NCBI RefSeq assembly: GCF_900186125.1
Contig: NZ_FYBQ01000018.1
Coordinates: forward strand, 1-33,652
Length of the DNA stretch: 33,652 nucleotides
Reading direction: 5' to 3'
DNA from: Listeria goaensis
Lineage (GTDB): Bacteria; Bacillota; Bacilli; Lactobacillales; Listeriaceae
This document shows positions 6,974 to 15,119 of this stretch, piece by piece. How positions within the stretch are numbered: the first letter of the stretch is position 1; each line of letters begins with the position of its first letter. The notes under the pieces were generated by a model, which made no database searches, had not been told where the DNA came from, and worked only from the letters and a program-made list of their open reading frames with translations. A program made the translations under genes and the position numbers.

Positions 6974-8962
6974 ATGAAAAAGTTCATTGGTGTCGTAAGC
7001 ATTATCGTAATTTTAATGTTACCGCTTACTTCCTCTTTTTCGGCAAAAGCTGCAACTGGGAGCTACGGAGCAGGATTGACAGTGAAGTCAAAAATAACAA
7101 CACGAGCAACCAATAAATCACTTAACTTCTTTCCTTATACAGATGACGATATACTGACTTATGAAGCACAAATGAGTATGAGTGGAAACTTTAAATCATG
7201 GGGACAGACCATTCACTTGGATAAAAATGACAAAATCGAGTTAACTAAAGCGCCAGAAATTGTGACAACTGGGGGTATTACGTCCGCAGATGTGAATGTA
7301 GAATATTCAAATGATGGTGTGAATTTTGAAACGGGAACACCTAGTGAAACGAATCGTTATCGCTGGGTAAAATATATGGTTACACAAGATGTAAAATGGG
7401 ACACAACAACGCAACGTGTTCAGCTTTTCTTTGACGCTAAAAGTATTGCCAAAGAAGGCTTAACAGAAACGGATTTTAATCAAACAACGGGACATCAAGC
7501 GGAAGGACAATATTTTGCGACAGGGCGTGACGATAATCGCACGCGTACAACAAATATGTCGTATATGCCAACAGTGTTTTTCAAAAATCCTAAGATTTAT
7601 GGGCAAACATTTGAGCGTTTAACGACCGAACATGGTATTCAAGGTTCATGGAGTACGCCAGCACCAAATAATCCGTTTGTATCTGGGATTGACGTTTTTT
7701 TATATGATAAAAATGACAATTTAATCGGGCAAACTGTTTCCGATCAAAATGGTTATTATGAATTCGATAAAATTTCGCGAACAGATGTGTACTACACGCA
7801 CTTCAATGATCCGCAAAATCGTTATTATATGAGTTTCGTGCTGCGTTCATCAGACCCAGCAACGGCTGACCCAGGCGACTATGCTTGGTATAGTTTTGAA
7901 GGTAGTGATCAAACGGTTAGCGGAATTCAGTCTATTTACGATAGCGCCCGAAATAAGCAACTTAGGAAAGTAGAAAAGGCCATTGAAATCGAGACGCAAG
8001 ATATTCACTATCGCATTGGTGACGAAAAACCAAATCTACGCCTCGGCGTAACGAAAGCCTATGATCGTTTTGAAGGAGACTTAACACAGTTCCGCCTTTA
8101 TCACCAAGATGGCATGTTATTTTATGCAGATAGTCATAATGTGAATTGGGACGTTCCGGGTGTTTACCCAGTACAAGTCAGAATAATGAATATGAACGGT
8201 GCTTTCGGATATGGCGGTTCTCAAAACTCAACAACCACAGGCACGTTCAATGTGATTGTGACGAATTCGCTAGCACCAGTAATTGAGGCGGGCGATAGCG
8301 AAGTCTATATTGGCGAAAGTTTTGACCCGATGAAAGATGTCCGAGCAACTGATCCTGACGATGCAAGCGATATCACGGACCGGATTGTCATCGATGATAG
8401 TGCGGTAAACCTTCATGCGGTGGGAAAATATCCGATTAAATACAGTGTAACAGATAAAGACGGCGACAGCATAGAGAAGACGGTGTATGTCACTGTGCGC
8501 GACTTTACGATTGATGCGAGCGACGTCGAATTGTATGTCGGTGATGCGTTCAATCCGCTTGAACACGCTACAGCAAACGATTCCGTTGCGGGTGATATAA
8601 CGAGCGATATCCGCGTCAAAGCAAGCAATGTCGACACCACGCAAGCTGGGAAGTACGCGGTCACTTACACGGCGACAAATCCAGACGGTCGTACAATCGA
8701 GAAAACCATTGCGGTCACAGTAAAAGACAAGGCAAGCCCTTTAATCCCTTTACCTCCTGAAAAAAGCAAGCCAGCGCCACCAAATGAAAATGCGAACAAC
8801 GTAAAAGTCACGCCAACCAATGAAAAAACCATTACTAAAAGCTCGCTTGAAAAACAAGCGACAAGTTTACCGAAAACAGGAGATACAAATTCGCCATTTA
8901 TAATTTTAGCTGGCCTTACGCTAGTTTTAGTTGCAATAAAAAGCAAGAAGCATCATTTCTGA
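6974..8962 (+). CDS. LPXTG cell-wall-anchored surface protein with two DUF5011-type Ig-like domains
   Basis: 662 residues. The signal peptide is MKKFIGVVSIIVILMLPLTS followed by SFSAKA. The region after it (about 40-210) is a beta-rich adhesin-like domain that I do not recognise. Residues about 215-290 (FVSGIDVFLYDKNDN, SDQNGYYEFDKI) look like an SdrD-type B domain. Two successive Ig-like DUF5011 domains follow (about 430-510 and 510-585), each with VYIGESFDP/LYVGDAFNP and the GKYPIKYSVTD/GKYAVTYTATN ending. A Pro/Lys/Asn-rich wall-spanning stretch leads to the sorting signal LPKTG, a hydrophobic segment and a KSKKHHF tail. Sortase A should link it to peptidoglycan. The ATG has AAGGAGG upstream. 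Its last codons form one arm of the shared terminator. It is likely an adhesin, but the ligand is unknown. Confidence 0.85.
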   Translation: MKKFIGVVSIIVILMLPLTSSFSAKAATGSYGAGLTVKSKITTRATNKSLNFFPYTDDDILTYEAQMSMSGNFKSWGQTIHLDKNDKIELTKAPEIVTTGGITSADVNVEYSNDGVNFETGTPSETNRYRWVKYMVTQDVKWDTTTQRVQLFFDAKSIAKEGLTETDFNQTTGHQAEGQYFATGRDDNRTRTTNMSYMPTVFFKNPKIYGQTFERLTTEHGIQGSWSTPAPNNPFVSGIDVFLYDKNDNLIGQTVSDQNGYYEFDKISRTDVYYTHFNDPQNRYYMSFVLRSSDPATADPGDYAWYSFEGSDQTVSGIQSIYDSARNKQLRKVEKAIEIETQDIHYRIGDEKPNLRLGVTKAYDRFEGDLTQFRLYHQDGMLFYADSHNVNWDVPGVYPVQVRIMNMNGAFGYGGSQNSTTTGTFNVIVTNSLAPVIEAGDSEVYIGESFDPMKDVRATDPDDASDITDRIVIDDSAVNLHAVGKYPIKYSVTDKDGDSIEKTVYVTVRDFTIDASDVELYVGDAFNPLEHATANDSVAGDITSDIRVKASNVDTTQAGKYAVTYTATNPDGRTIEKTIAVTVKDKASPLIPLPPEKSKPAPPNENANNVKVTPTNEKTITKSSLEKQATSLPKTGDTNSPFIILAGLTLVLVAIKSKKHHF

Positions 8963-8979
8963 TGCTTCTTGCTTTTTTT
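8938..8979. terminator. Shared convergent terminator that also encodes both protein C-termini
   Basis: AAAAAGCAAGAAGCATCA at 8938-8955 pairs perfectly with its complement at 8960-8977 around a TTTC loop, giving an 18-bp stem with T runs on both strands. The stop codon of the LPXTG gene (8960-8962) and that of pabBC (8953-8955) are the first triplets past the loop on each strand. Confidence 0.9.
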
Positions 8980-10689
8980 CATCTTAATTTCCACAAAACC
9001 GCGGACACTATTTGTTAAAAAAACGCGTGAAGCCAGCTGTAAATCGCGGAACGTCAAAACTTGCTCAGAAATTTCCCCCTCTTCAAGCAAAGCCTGCCGA
9101 AAAATTCCGGGCAAAAGTCCGCACGAAAGCGCTGGTGTCACAAGTTTCCCGCCGATTTCCAAAACAAGGTTTCCGGAAATGAACTCCGTAAGCTCCTCTT
9201 TTTCGTTATAAAGCAAGGTTTCCGTGACATCTGGTTCACGCAGCTCCTCGTACATTTCGCGGCGGGTCGTTTTATGCGCCAAAAACGAATTTCGCGGTAG
9301 CGGTTTTGATGCAATTTTGGCCGTCCAGACGGGTGTTGTACAACTTATTTCCTGTACATCAAAAACAAAATCGCCGTTTCGCTTTAGCTCGGCCCGAAAT
9401 TTAAACACGCCATTTGAATGCTCTGCTGCGGCCGTTTGCCACAATGAACGTGCGGCAGAACGCTCGAACGGCAACGCCCAAATTTGCGCGCTTTTTTCCA
9501 TACGATCCAAATGGGCCTGAAGCCGTTTTAACTCCCCATTTTCAAGCCGCAAACTTTCAATTAATTCCACCGGCGGAAAAGCATCTGCCAAAACGGCCGA
9601 TTTCGCTTCAATTTCTGCAAACTCCGCCGCCGCGTCTGAATCCCAAACAATGCCGCCACCAACCCCGTAACGCGCCACATTTGCTCGTAAATCAATTTGA
9701 ATCGTCCGAATCGGCACACTCCAAATCATGTCCCCGTCTGGTTTCACGTAACCAATTGCGCCGCAGTAGACTCCGCGCGCCGAAGTTTCGAGCTCGGTAA
9801 TGAAATCCATCGTGTTTTTCTTCGGCGCCCCTGTAATCGAGCCACATGGGAAGAGCGCTTCAAAAATCTCAAAAAGCGATTTCTCAGACGCCAGTTCCGC
9901 TGTCACCGTGGACGTCATTTGCCACACCGTCGGATACGGCTCAAGCTCGCATAATCGCGGCACGCGCACAGAACCCGGGCATGCAATTTGGCCAAGGTCG
10001 TTTCGCAGCAAGTCGACAATCATCACGTTTTCCGCCCGATTTTTTTCGTCGTTCGCCAGAAAATCCCGTCTCACCGCGTCCAATTCCGCCGTGTCCCCCC
10101 GTCGAACCGTGCCTTTCATCGGCCGCGTCGTCACTTTCCCCTTTTCCACCTTGAAAAAAAGCTCAGGTGAAGCAGAGAGAATTTGATGCGCGTTGGTCGT
10201 AAGCATGGCCGTGTACCGTGCCTCGCTTTGTTCGCGTAGGTGCCTGTAGGCTGAGCCCGCCTCAAATCCTGCCAGCACAGGGCTGTTTAAGCGTAGCGTA
10301 AAGTTCGTTTGATACGTATTTCCGGCCGCAATTTCCGCGCGAATGCGCGCAATGCGTGACTGATATTCAGGAAAAGTCATATCTGCGGTAAACGCAAAAG
10401 TCGGTTTAATACGCGGTGGCGCCTCAAAATTTGGAACCGGCGAATCAAATACCCCAAACCAAACGAGCGGCAAATTTTTATCCGCACAAAAGGTCCGCAA
10501 ATATTCATTGAAGGCAGGCGCCGCTTCGTAGCTCACAAAACCCGCAATATAATAGCCGTCTTTCCGCCATTTCTCCGCCCGCTGAAAAACAGCCGCCACT
10601 TCCGCATGTGTGAACGCCATTAAAATTTCCTTCGGCTCACTAAAACACATTGTCTGCCCTTCAAAATCAAAACGCAACTGATTTTCCAT
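8953..10689 (-). CDS. pabB: Bifunctional aminodeoxychorismate synthase component I / aminodeoxychorismate lyase (PabB-PabC fusion)
   Basis: 578 residues, cytoplasmic, p-aminobenzoate branch of folate synthesis. Residues 1 to about 360 form the chorismate-binding domain, with the usual blocks NTYQTNFTLRL, LLRNDLGQIA, LFPCGSITGAPK and YCGAIGYV. It converts chorismate plus ammonia from PabA to aminodeoxychorismate. Residues from about 375 form a class IV aminotransferase-fold lyase (ESLRLENGELKRLQAHLDRM, then FLAHKTTRREMYEEL with the PLP Lys, and FISGNLVLEIGGKLVTPALSCGLLPG), which releases pyruvate and p-aminobenzoate. The ATG is preceded by GAGGTGG and overlaps the end of pabA by 23 bases, so the two are coupled. 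The lysine-rich tail comes from the terminator stem. Confidence 0.93.
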   Translation of the reverse strand: MENQLRFDFEGQTMCFSEPKEILMAFTHAEVAAVFQRAEKWRKDGYYIAGFVSYEAAPAFNEYLRTFCADKNLPLVWFGVFDSPVPNFEAPPRIKPTFAFTADMTFPEYQSRIARIRAEIAAGNTYQTNFTLRLNSPVLAGFEAGSAYRHLREQSEARYTAMLTTNAHQILSASPELFFKVEKGKVTTRPMKGTVRRGDTAELDAVRRDFLANDEKNRAENVMIVDLLRNDLGQIACPGSVRVPRLCELEPYPTVWQMTSTVTAELASEKSLFEIFEALFPCGSITGAPKKNTMDFITELETSARGVYCGAIGYVKPDGDMIWSVPIRTIQIDLRANVARYGVGGGIVWDSDAAAEFAEIEAKSAVLADAFPPVELIESLRLENGELKRLQAHLDRMEKSAQIWALPFERSAARSLWQTAAAEHSNGVFKFRAELKRNGDFVFDVQEISCTTPVWTAKIASKPLPRNSFLAHKTTRREMYEELREPDVTETLLYNEKEELTEFISGNLVLEIGGKLVTPALSCGLLPGIFRQALLEEGEISEQVLTFRDLQLASRVFLTNSVRGFVEIKMKKSKKHQK

Positions 10690-11245
10690 ACGCCACCTCT
10701 AAAAAGTTTTTCAAAATATGATGCCCATGCTCTGATAAAATGGCCTCTGGGTGAAATTGCACGCTATAAATGGGAAGTGTCCCGTGTTCCATCGCCATTA
10801 AAACGCCGTCCTGTGTCCAAGCCGTTTCAATTAGCGGTGCCAGAACCCCAGTTACCGCAAGCGAATGATAGCGCGCTACATCAAACGTACGAGGCAAATT
10901 GCGGAACAATTGCGATTCATTATGCGTCATGGCACTTGTTTTGCCGTGAACAATTTCGGGGGCAGAAACAACACGTGCACCGAAAAATGTGCCAAGCATT
11001 TGATGCCCCAAGCAAATCCCTAAAATGGGTTTTTTATCAAAATAACGCTCTATAAAAGCCAGTGTTTCCGGATAATCGGTCGGTTTCCCGGGGCCTGGTG
11101 ACAATATGACGGCCTCATAATCATCTAACTGGGTGAGAAGAGGTAAATTCTCCGAAAAGACGACGTTCATGTCTGCGTTTAGTTCCAAAAAATATTGATA
11201 AAGGTTATATGTAAATGAATCGTGATGGTCGATGATAAGTAACAT
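10667..11245 (-). CDS. pabA: Aminodeoxychorismate/anthranilate synthase glutamine amidotransferase subunit
   Basis: 192 residues, class I glutamine amidotransferase. LIIDHHDSFTYNLYQYF opens the domain, and ILSPGPGKPTDYPET is the oxyanion-hole region. GICLGHQMLG carries the nucleophilic Cys, and VQFHPEAILSEHG carries the His-Glu pair. It supplies ammonia from glutamine to the synthase encoded directly downstream. The pairing with a PabB-PabC fusion indicates folate rather than tryptophan synthesis, although such subunits can be shared. The ATG at 11245 has a G-rich ribosome binding site (AGGGGGGCGG). The promoter lies at 11279-11307. Confidence 0.92.
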   Translation of the reverse strand: MLLIIDHHDSFTYNLYQYFLELNADMNVVFSENLPLLTQLDDYEAVILSPGPGKPTDYPETLAFIERYFDKKPILGICLGHQMLGTFFGARVVSAPEIVHGKTSAMTHNESQLFRNLPRTFDVARYHSLAVTGVLAPLIETAWTQDGVLMAMEHGTLPIYSVQFHPEAILSEHGHHILKNFLEVAYGKSVAF

Positions 11246-11278
11246 TGTCCGCCCCCCTTTTTTTTCGCTACTATTTCT

Positions 11279-11307
11279 TTTATAGCAAATTCAAGCAGGT
11301 TATACAA
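11279..11307 (-). promoter_or_regulatory. Sigma-A promoter of the pabA-pabBC operon
   Basis: On the minus strand TTGTAT (11302-11307) and TATAAA (11279-11284) are separated by 17 bases. This puts the start of transcription about 25-30 bases before the pabA ATG. Confidence 0.65.
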
Positions 11308-11312
11308 GTTAA

Positions 11313-11338
11313 GTTTGAACTTTTCGCCGTGGTGGAAT
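11313..11338 (+). promoter_or_regulatory. Sigma-B-like promoter of the FMN-binding stress gene
   Basis: GTTT at 11313-11316 and TGGAAT at 11333-11338 are 16 bases apart, one mismatch from the general stress consensus GTTT-N13-17-GGGWAT. It fits the stress-protein identity of the gene. It is back to back with the pabA promoter, with five bases between the -35 elements. Confidence 0.5.
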
Positions 11339-11372
11339 GAAATAGAAAAAGCATCATTTTGGAGGGATAGAA

Positions 11373-11792
11373 ATGCGAAACGAGCTGGAGGAACGAATTT
11401 TAAATGTGTTAGATGATCATAAAATCGGCGTTATGGCTACAGTGAAGGATAAATATCCGCACGTGAGATACATGACTTTTTTTCATAAAGGGCTAACGCT
11501 CTACACGGCAACGTTAAATACGCTTCCGAAATTGGACGAGGTGGAGCGAAATCCGCATGTTTCAGTACTTATCGGCTATGAAGGTGAACATGTAAAGACG
11601 GCTTTCGTTGAATTTAATGGTCGTGTTGTTGTAGAGCAAAATGAAGCGATTGTTGAAAACATTTGGGAACAAATCAACTCGGAATGGGTGGATAAAAAGC
11701 AACCTGGTTTTACGGTACTGAAAATCATTCCAGAGCAGATTCGCTTGTTTGACCTACCCACGGAGGAGCCAGAAGTACTGGATTTAATTTAA
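11373..11792 (+). CDS. Pyridoxamine 5'-phosphate oxidase-like FMN-binding general stress protein
   Basis: 139 residues forming the split beta-barrel of the PNPOx-like family. Features are the start ELEERILNVLDDHKIGVMATVKDKYPHVRYMTF, a strand LTLYTATLNTLPKL, and HVSVLIGYEG, as in B. subtilis YdaG and general stress protein 26 relatives. Such proteins bind flavin, and their physiological substrate is mostly unknown. The ATG has GGAGGGAT upstream. The sigma-B-like promoter ahead of it agrees with a stress role, and I recall the Listeria orthologue next to serS as part of the general stress response. It is a single-gene unit read in the same direction as serS. Confidence 0.82.
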   Translation: MRNELEERILNVLDDHKIGVMATVKDKYPHVRYMTFFHKGLTLYTATLNTLPKLDEVERNPHVSVLIGYEGEHVKTAFVEFNGRVVVEQNEAIVENIWEQINSEWVDKKQPGFTVLKIIPEQIRLFDLPTEEPEVLDLI

Positions 11793-11796
11793 AGGC

Positions 11797-11825
11797 TTGA
11801 AAAAATCTCTTGAATGGTTTAGAAT
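11797..11825 (+). promoter_or_regulatory. Sigma-A promoter of the serS T-box transcript
   Basis: TTGAAA at 11797-11802 and TAGAAT at 11820-11825 are spaced 17 bases apart. It lies just after the stop codon of the stress gene and about 30 bases before the T-box leader. Confidence 0.7.
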
Positions 11826-11849
11826 ACAACTAAATTGATAAAAGAAAAC

Positions 11850-12098
11850 GTTGACAAGAAATAGTACCAAATTTTTTGTTTGTGAGAGAGCAGATGGCTG
11901 GTGAAAATCTGTAACAAAAATTTGCGAATCCCTCTTGGAGTGAATGGTGGAACACATTTTGTTAGTAAATCATTCCGGTGCGAACCGTTAAATCCAAATG
12001 AAGCTGGAGATTTTCACAATCTCAACTAGGGTGGCAACGCGGATATCAACCTCCGTCCCTTCTCTGTATATTTGTACAGGAAGGGGCGGAGGTTTTTG
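11850..12098 (+). promoter_or_regulatory. T-box riboswitch controlling serS
   Basis: A 250-base leader upstream of seryl-tRNA synthetase has the T-box hallmarks. These are an AGTA element near the 5' end (11863), a stem I with a GGCTGGTGAAAATC apical part (about 11893-11913), the CTCTTGGAG segment, and the T-box core AGGGTGGCAACGCGG at 12028-12042. The terminator hairpin CCTCCG...CGGAGG with a T run follows at 12050-12097. Uncharged tRNA-Ser is expected to pair with the specifier and the TGGC bulge, form the antiterminator and allow read-through. I could not assign the specifier codon with certainty by eye. Confidence 0.9.
12050..12098 (+). terminator. T-box intrinsic terminator
   Basis: CCTCCGTCCCTTC pairs with the GAAGGGGCGGAGG arm around a TGTATATTTGTACA region, followed by TTTTTG. 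The 5' arm overlaps sequence needed for the alternative antiterminator. Confidence 0.85.
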
Positions 12099-12100
12099 TT

Positions 12101-12267
12101 GCGGCTCTTAGTGCTTCAGCACTTAGAGCCGCAATATAAGACCGAGCAAGGCGAGGTGTTAATCCATCAAAAGTCTCTTAGAACTTCAGCACTTAGAGCC
12201 GCAATATAAGACCGAGCAAAGCGAGGTGTTAATCCATCAAAGCTCTTAGAACTTCAGCACTCAGTCT
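12101..12267 (+). repeat. Tandem palindromic repeat in the serS leader (two full units and a partial third)
   Basis: CTTCAGCACTTAGAGCCGC and the following GACCGAGCAA-GCGAGGTG-TTAATCCATC recur at 12114, 12184 and, as a short partial, at 12252. The spacings are 70 and 68 bases. The first unit is a long hairpin: GCGGCTCTTAGTGC facing GCACTTAGAGCCGC around TTCA. It lies between the T-box terminator and the serS ribosome binding site, so it is transcribed only after antitermination. It has no coding potential. Confidence 0.8.
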
Positions 12268-12330
12268 ACCCACCCGCCCAACCAAGCAAACATACACCCC
12301 AACACCATATAATCAAAGGAGGAAAAAATC

Positions 12331-13614
12331 ATGTTAGACGTAAAATTACTAAGAAACAACTTTGAAGAAGTGAAAGCAAAACTCGCGCATCGCGGTGAAG
12401 ACCTCGGTGATTTTGAAAAATTTGGCGAACTAGACGCGCGTAGACGTACGCTAATACTCGAAACCGAAGCCCTTAAATCAGAGCGTAATGCCGTTTCGGA
12501 ACAAATTGCTGTTTTAAAACGCAACAAAGAAAATGCCGATGCAAAAATTGAGGAAATGCGAATTGTCGGCGATAAAATTAAAACGCTCGATATTGAACTG
12601 AAGGACATTGATGAAAAATTAAACGCGATTTTGATGGCAATTCCAAACATTCCGCACGAATCAACTCCGATTGGCGAAACAGAAGATGACAATGTAGAGA
12701 TTCGCAAATGGGGCGAACTTCCAAACTTCAACTTTGAACCAAAAGCGCACTGGGATTTAGGCACGAACCTTGATATTTTAGATTTTGAAGGCGCCGGCAA
12801 GGTAACTGGAAGCCGCTTCGTATTTTATAAAAAGCTCGGAGCACGCCTTGAACGCGCGCTTTTAAACTTCATGATGGACCTTCATTCCGAAGAGCATGGC
12901 TACGAAGAGATGCTTCCGCCGTACATGGTGAATCGCACGAGTATGACTGGGACAGGCCAGCTTCCGAAGTTCGAGGAAGATGCTTTTCTTGTTGAAAAAG
13001 AGGATTATTTCTTGATACCAACAGCTGAAGTCCCAGTGACAAATTACCACCGGGATGACATTTTAAAAGCAGAAGACTTACCGCGCAAATACACGGCGTT
13101 TAGCGCGTGCTTCCGCTCAGAAGCAGGTTCTGCGGGTCGCGATACACGCGGACTAATCCGCCAACACCAGTTCAACAAAGTCGAATTGGTCCAGTTCGTA
13201 AAACCAGAAGATTCCTACGAGGCGCTCGAAAAGTTAACGAACAACGCAGAAGAAGTTTTAAAACGATTAGAACTCCCGTATCGCGTGCTTAGCATGTGCA
13301 CCGCCGACCTAGGTTTCACAGCAGCCAAAAAATACGATTTAGAAGTGTGGATTCCAAGTTACGGGACGTACCGCGAAATTTCTTCTTGCAGTAATTTCGA
13401 AGCTTTCCAAGCACGCCGCGCCAATATCCGTTTCCGCCGTGAACTAAACGGCAAGCCTGAATTCGTGCATACATTAAATGGATCCGGCCTAGCAATTGGT
13501 CGCACAGTCGCTGCCATTTTAGAAAACTATCAAGAGGAAGACGGCTCAATCCGCATTCCAAAAGCACTTCAATGCTATATGGGTGGAATTGAGAAAATCG
13601 AAGCACCTAAATAA
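12331..13614 (+). CDS. serS: Seryl-tRNA synthetase
   Basis: 427 residues, class II aminoacyl-tRNA synthetase that charges tRNA-Ser and tRNA-Sec-type acceptors. The N-terminal long coiled-coil arm (about residues 28-100) grips the tRNA long variable arm. The catalytic domain shows [25 protein letters not shown], motif 2 [18 protein letters not shown], and motif 3 [20 protein letters not shown]. Length and motifs are fully typical. The ATG has AAAGGAGGAA upstream. Expression is governed by the T-box leader. Confidence 0.98.
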   Translation: MLDVKLLRNNFEEVKAKLAHRGEDLGDFEKFGELDARRRTLILETEALKSERNAVSEQIAVLKRNKENADAKIEEMRIVGDKIKTLDIELKDIDEKLNAILMAIPNIPHESTPIGETEDDNVEIRKWGELPNFNFEPKAHWDLGTNLDILDFEGAGKVTGSRFVFYKKLGARLERALLNFMMDLHSEEHGYEEMLPPYMVNRTSMTGTGQLPKFEEDAFLVEKEDYFLIPTAEVPVTNYHRDDILKAEDLPRKYTAFSACFRSEAGSAGRDTRGLIRQHQFNKVELVQFVKPEDSYEALEKLTNNAEEVLKRLELPYRVLSMCTADLGFTAAKKYDLEVWIPSYGTYREISSCSNFEAFQARRANIRFRRELNGKPEFVHTLNGSGLAIGRTVAAILENYQEEDGSIRIPKALQCYMGGIEKIEAPK

Positions 13615-13633
13615 TTAGATTTTGTTCCGTCAA

Positions 13634-13708
13634 AATAAAAAAGCATCATTCAGTAATCATGCCATCTCGAAAAAGGGGCTTTACTGGAATGATGCTTATT
13701 TTTTATTT
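13634..13708. terminator. Bidirectional terminator between serS and the Wzz-like gene
   Basis: AAGCATCATTCAGTAA at 13641-13656 pairs with TTACTGGAATGATGCTT at 13681-13697 (one bulged base), with A-rich and T-rich flanks. The two converging genes end on either side of it. Confidence 0.8.
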
Positions 13709-14458
13709 ATGTCCCAAACTCTTTTTTTGTAGGTTTGTACTTCTAAGACCAGACGCATTTTTTCTAGTAGTTGCTAAGTTTTCTGGTTCTATCTTATTAA
13801 TAGAAGTTAAAACAACTAATCCAAGGTTTCGTTCCACGTCTTGAGCGGTTTTAATTGTATTATCAAACAGATTTCTAATGAACATAATTATAATGCCAAG
13901 TATTAATCCAAATGCTACTGAAAGAGCTAACATGATAGACTTGTGTGGTTTTATAGGAGCCATTTTAGGGCTATAAACAGCGGGCGATAAAGTATAAACA
14001 TTATTGACGTTCATGATTTTTGGTATGGTCTTACTAAATATATTAACAGTTTCATTTGCGATTTTAACAATATCTTTTGGATTAGAGCCTTCCACGCTGA
14101 CTTGTATAACTTGAGAATCAGTAGGACTTGTTACGGTAATCATTTGGCTTAGTTCATCGACGGTGTACTTGTTATCCATTAAGCTTGAAACTTGGGATAA
14201 AATACGCGGACTTTCCATGATGGAAGTATAGGTATTTACAAGTTTTAGATTGGCTTGCACATCTTCTGCTTGGGAAGTGCTTTTTTCAGAATTCGCTTGA
14301 TTGATAAGCACTTCAGATTCACTTTTATAAATGGGTACAGAAAAAAAATAGAGATAGATAACCATTACTAATAAACTAGCACAAGTACTAAAAATAATAA
14401 TCCACTTGTTTTCTTTCAAAATATTCCATAATTGACTTACATCTAGGGTATTTTCCAT
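13703..14458 (-). CDS. Wzz/YveK-like polysaccharide chain-length determinant (BY-kinase activator type)
   Basis: 251 residues with a short cytoplasmic N-terminus and TM1 at about 18-40 (WIIIFSTCASLLVMVIYLYFF). An outer Wzz domain follows with SESEVLINQANSEKS, VNTYTSIMESPRIL and VTSPTDSQVIQVSVEGSNPKD. A Pro-rich PKMAPIKPHKS precedes TM2 (about 172-195). A cytoplasmic tail with DNTIKTAQDVERNLGL comes last. This layout is that of the CapA/YveK transmembrane activators that work with a tyrosine autokinase and set polymer length. The tail here is longer than usual, but no kinase gene or kinase domain is present. The ATG is preceded by AGGAGGAAG. It faces away from the other polysaccharide genes. 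Confidence 0.85.
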   Translation of the reverse strand: MENTLDVSQLWNILKENKWIIIFSTCASLLVMVIYLYFFSVPIYKSESEVLINQANSEKSTSQAEDVQANLKLVNTYTSIMESPRILSQVSSLMDNKYTVDELSQMITVTSPTDSQVIQVSVEGSNPKDIVKIANETVNIFSKTIPKIMNVNNVYTLSPAVYSPKMAPIKPHKSIMLALSVAFGLILGIIIMFIRNLFDNTIKTAQDVERNLGLVVLTSINKIEPENLATTRKNASGLRSTNLQKKSLGHK

Positions 14459-14613
14459 GGCTTCCTCCTGGTTTTATCAACACTAAAAATGCTTTCCGTG
14501 ATTTCTAGGCTGATTCTAAAATAATGTAGTGCTAACGAGAAGAGAGTTACAACCTTTTTGTTGCATAACCAATCCATATATCGCGCGTATAATATTAAAA
14601 GATGTGTATATTT
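14459..14613. other. Upstream region of the Wzz-like gene
   Basis: No gene is seen here. On the minus strand a weak promoter is possible (TTGTAA, 18 bases, TACATT). On the plus strand a TATAAT lies at 14588-14593, before the MITE-like repeat, without a good -35. Confidence 0.35.
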
Positions 14614-14790
14614 CAGACTGGTGACAAACAGCAATCTTCGTCGTTAAAGCCTCCGTTCCGCTCCGCTTCGCCTAACTTCTCACATGGTCGGGCAAACTAC
14701 GCCCTTCCTGTTTTCAGTCATCACGTACTCAAGTACGCTCCGGTGCGGTACTCGGATTTGCCTAGAATCTCACTATTTGTCATCAGTCTG
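14614..14790. repeat. MITE-like element with 15-bp terminal inverted repeats
   Basis: CAGACTGGTGACAAA at 14614-14628 is the inverted match of TTTGTCATCAGTCTG at 14776-14790 (14 of 15). The 177-bp interior is much GC-richer than the AT-rich flanks and contains smaller palindromes such as CGTACTCAAGTACG. It has no real gene, and the 72-codon frame across it looks accidental. I believe similar sequences are scattered in Firmicute intergenic DNA, but this was not checked. No target duplication is obvious. Confidence 0.6.
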
Positions 14791-15037
14791 ATTGTGCGTG
14801 GTACGTTTTGTTTGGCTTAAGTTTAGAGTTTTTCTGCAAACTGATATTTATTGGTCATTTTTCGCGCATGTTGTTAATTTTATCACAAAGGAACTAACTG
14901 CTACATTTTAGCACTATTTATGTAGCTTGAGAAGAGCTGAAATCACACTTTAGTAGCTTATTTATCTATATAGGCCTAAAAATGGGGCGAAAATGTGACA
15001 GTTTATTTTATGAGGGCTGTGTAAGGGCTTAATCACG
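14791..15037. other. AT-rich upstream region of the amidotransferase-like gene
   Basis: No gene or clear structure is seen here. It leads into the promoter at 15038-15066. Confidence 0.4.
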
Positions 15038-15066
15038 TTGACAAGCATTAAGAGGCGTAGTATATT
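15038..15066 (+). promoter_or_regulatory. Strong sigma-A promoter for the polysaccharide genes
   Basis: TTGACA at 15038-15043, a 17-base spacer, and TATATT at 15061-15066. The start codon follows about 50 bases later. Confidence 0.75.
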
Positions 15067-15119
15067 TTAACACAAGGTTAATTTTATAATTACAGCTAAA
15101 GAAAAGAGGTCAATTTAAT

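Noticed and set aside
6838-7116. Plus-strand open frame of 92 codons ahead of the LPXTG gene
   Set aside because: It overlaps the start and signal peptide of the LPXTG gene in another frame, has no ribosome binding site and resembles no protein.
9414-10186. Several long plus-strand frames opposite pabBC
   Set aside because: They are antisense shadows of a GC-richer gene whose own frame has clear catalytic motifs. The shadow translations are rich in Arg, Pro and Ser with no domain.
12101-12267. CRISPR array
   Set aside because: There are only two and a half units, the conserved part covers the whole unit, and there are no variable spacers or cas genes.
12261-12800. Minus-strand 179-codon frame across the serS start
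   Set aside because: It is antisense to the serS coiled-coil arm, Ser/Phe-rich, and has no ribosome binding site.
14602-14820. Plus-strand 72-codon frame in the MITE-like element
   Set aside because: It follows the repeat from end to end, has no ribosome binding site, and is explained by the non-coding element.
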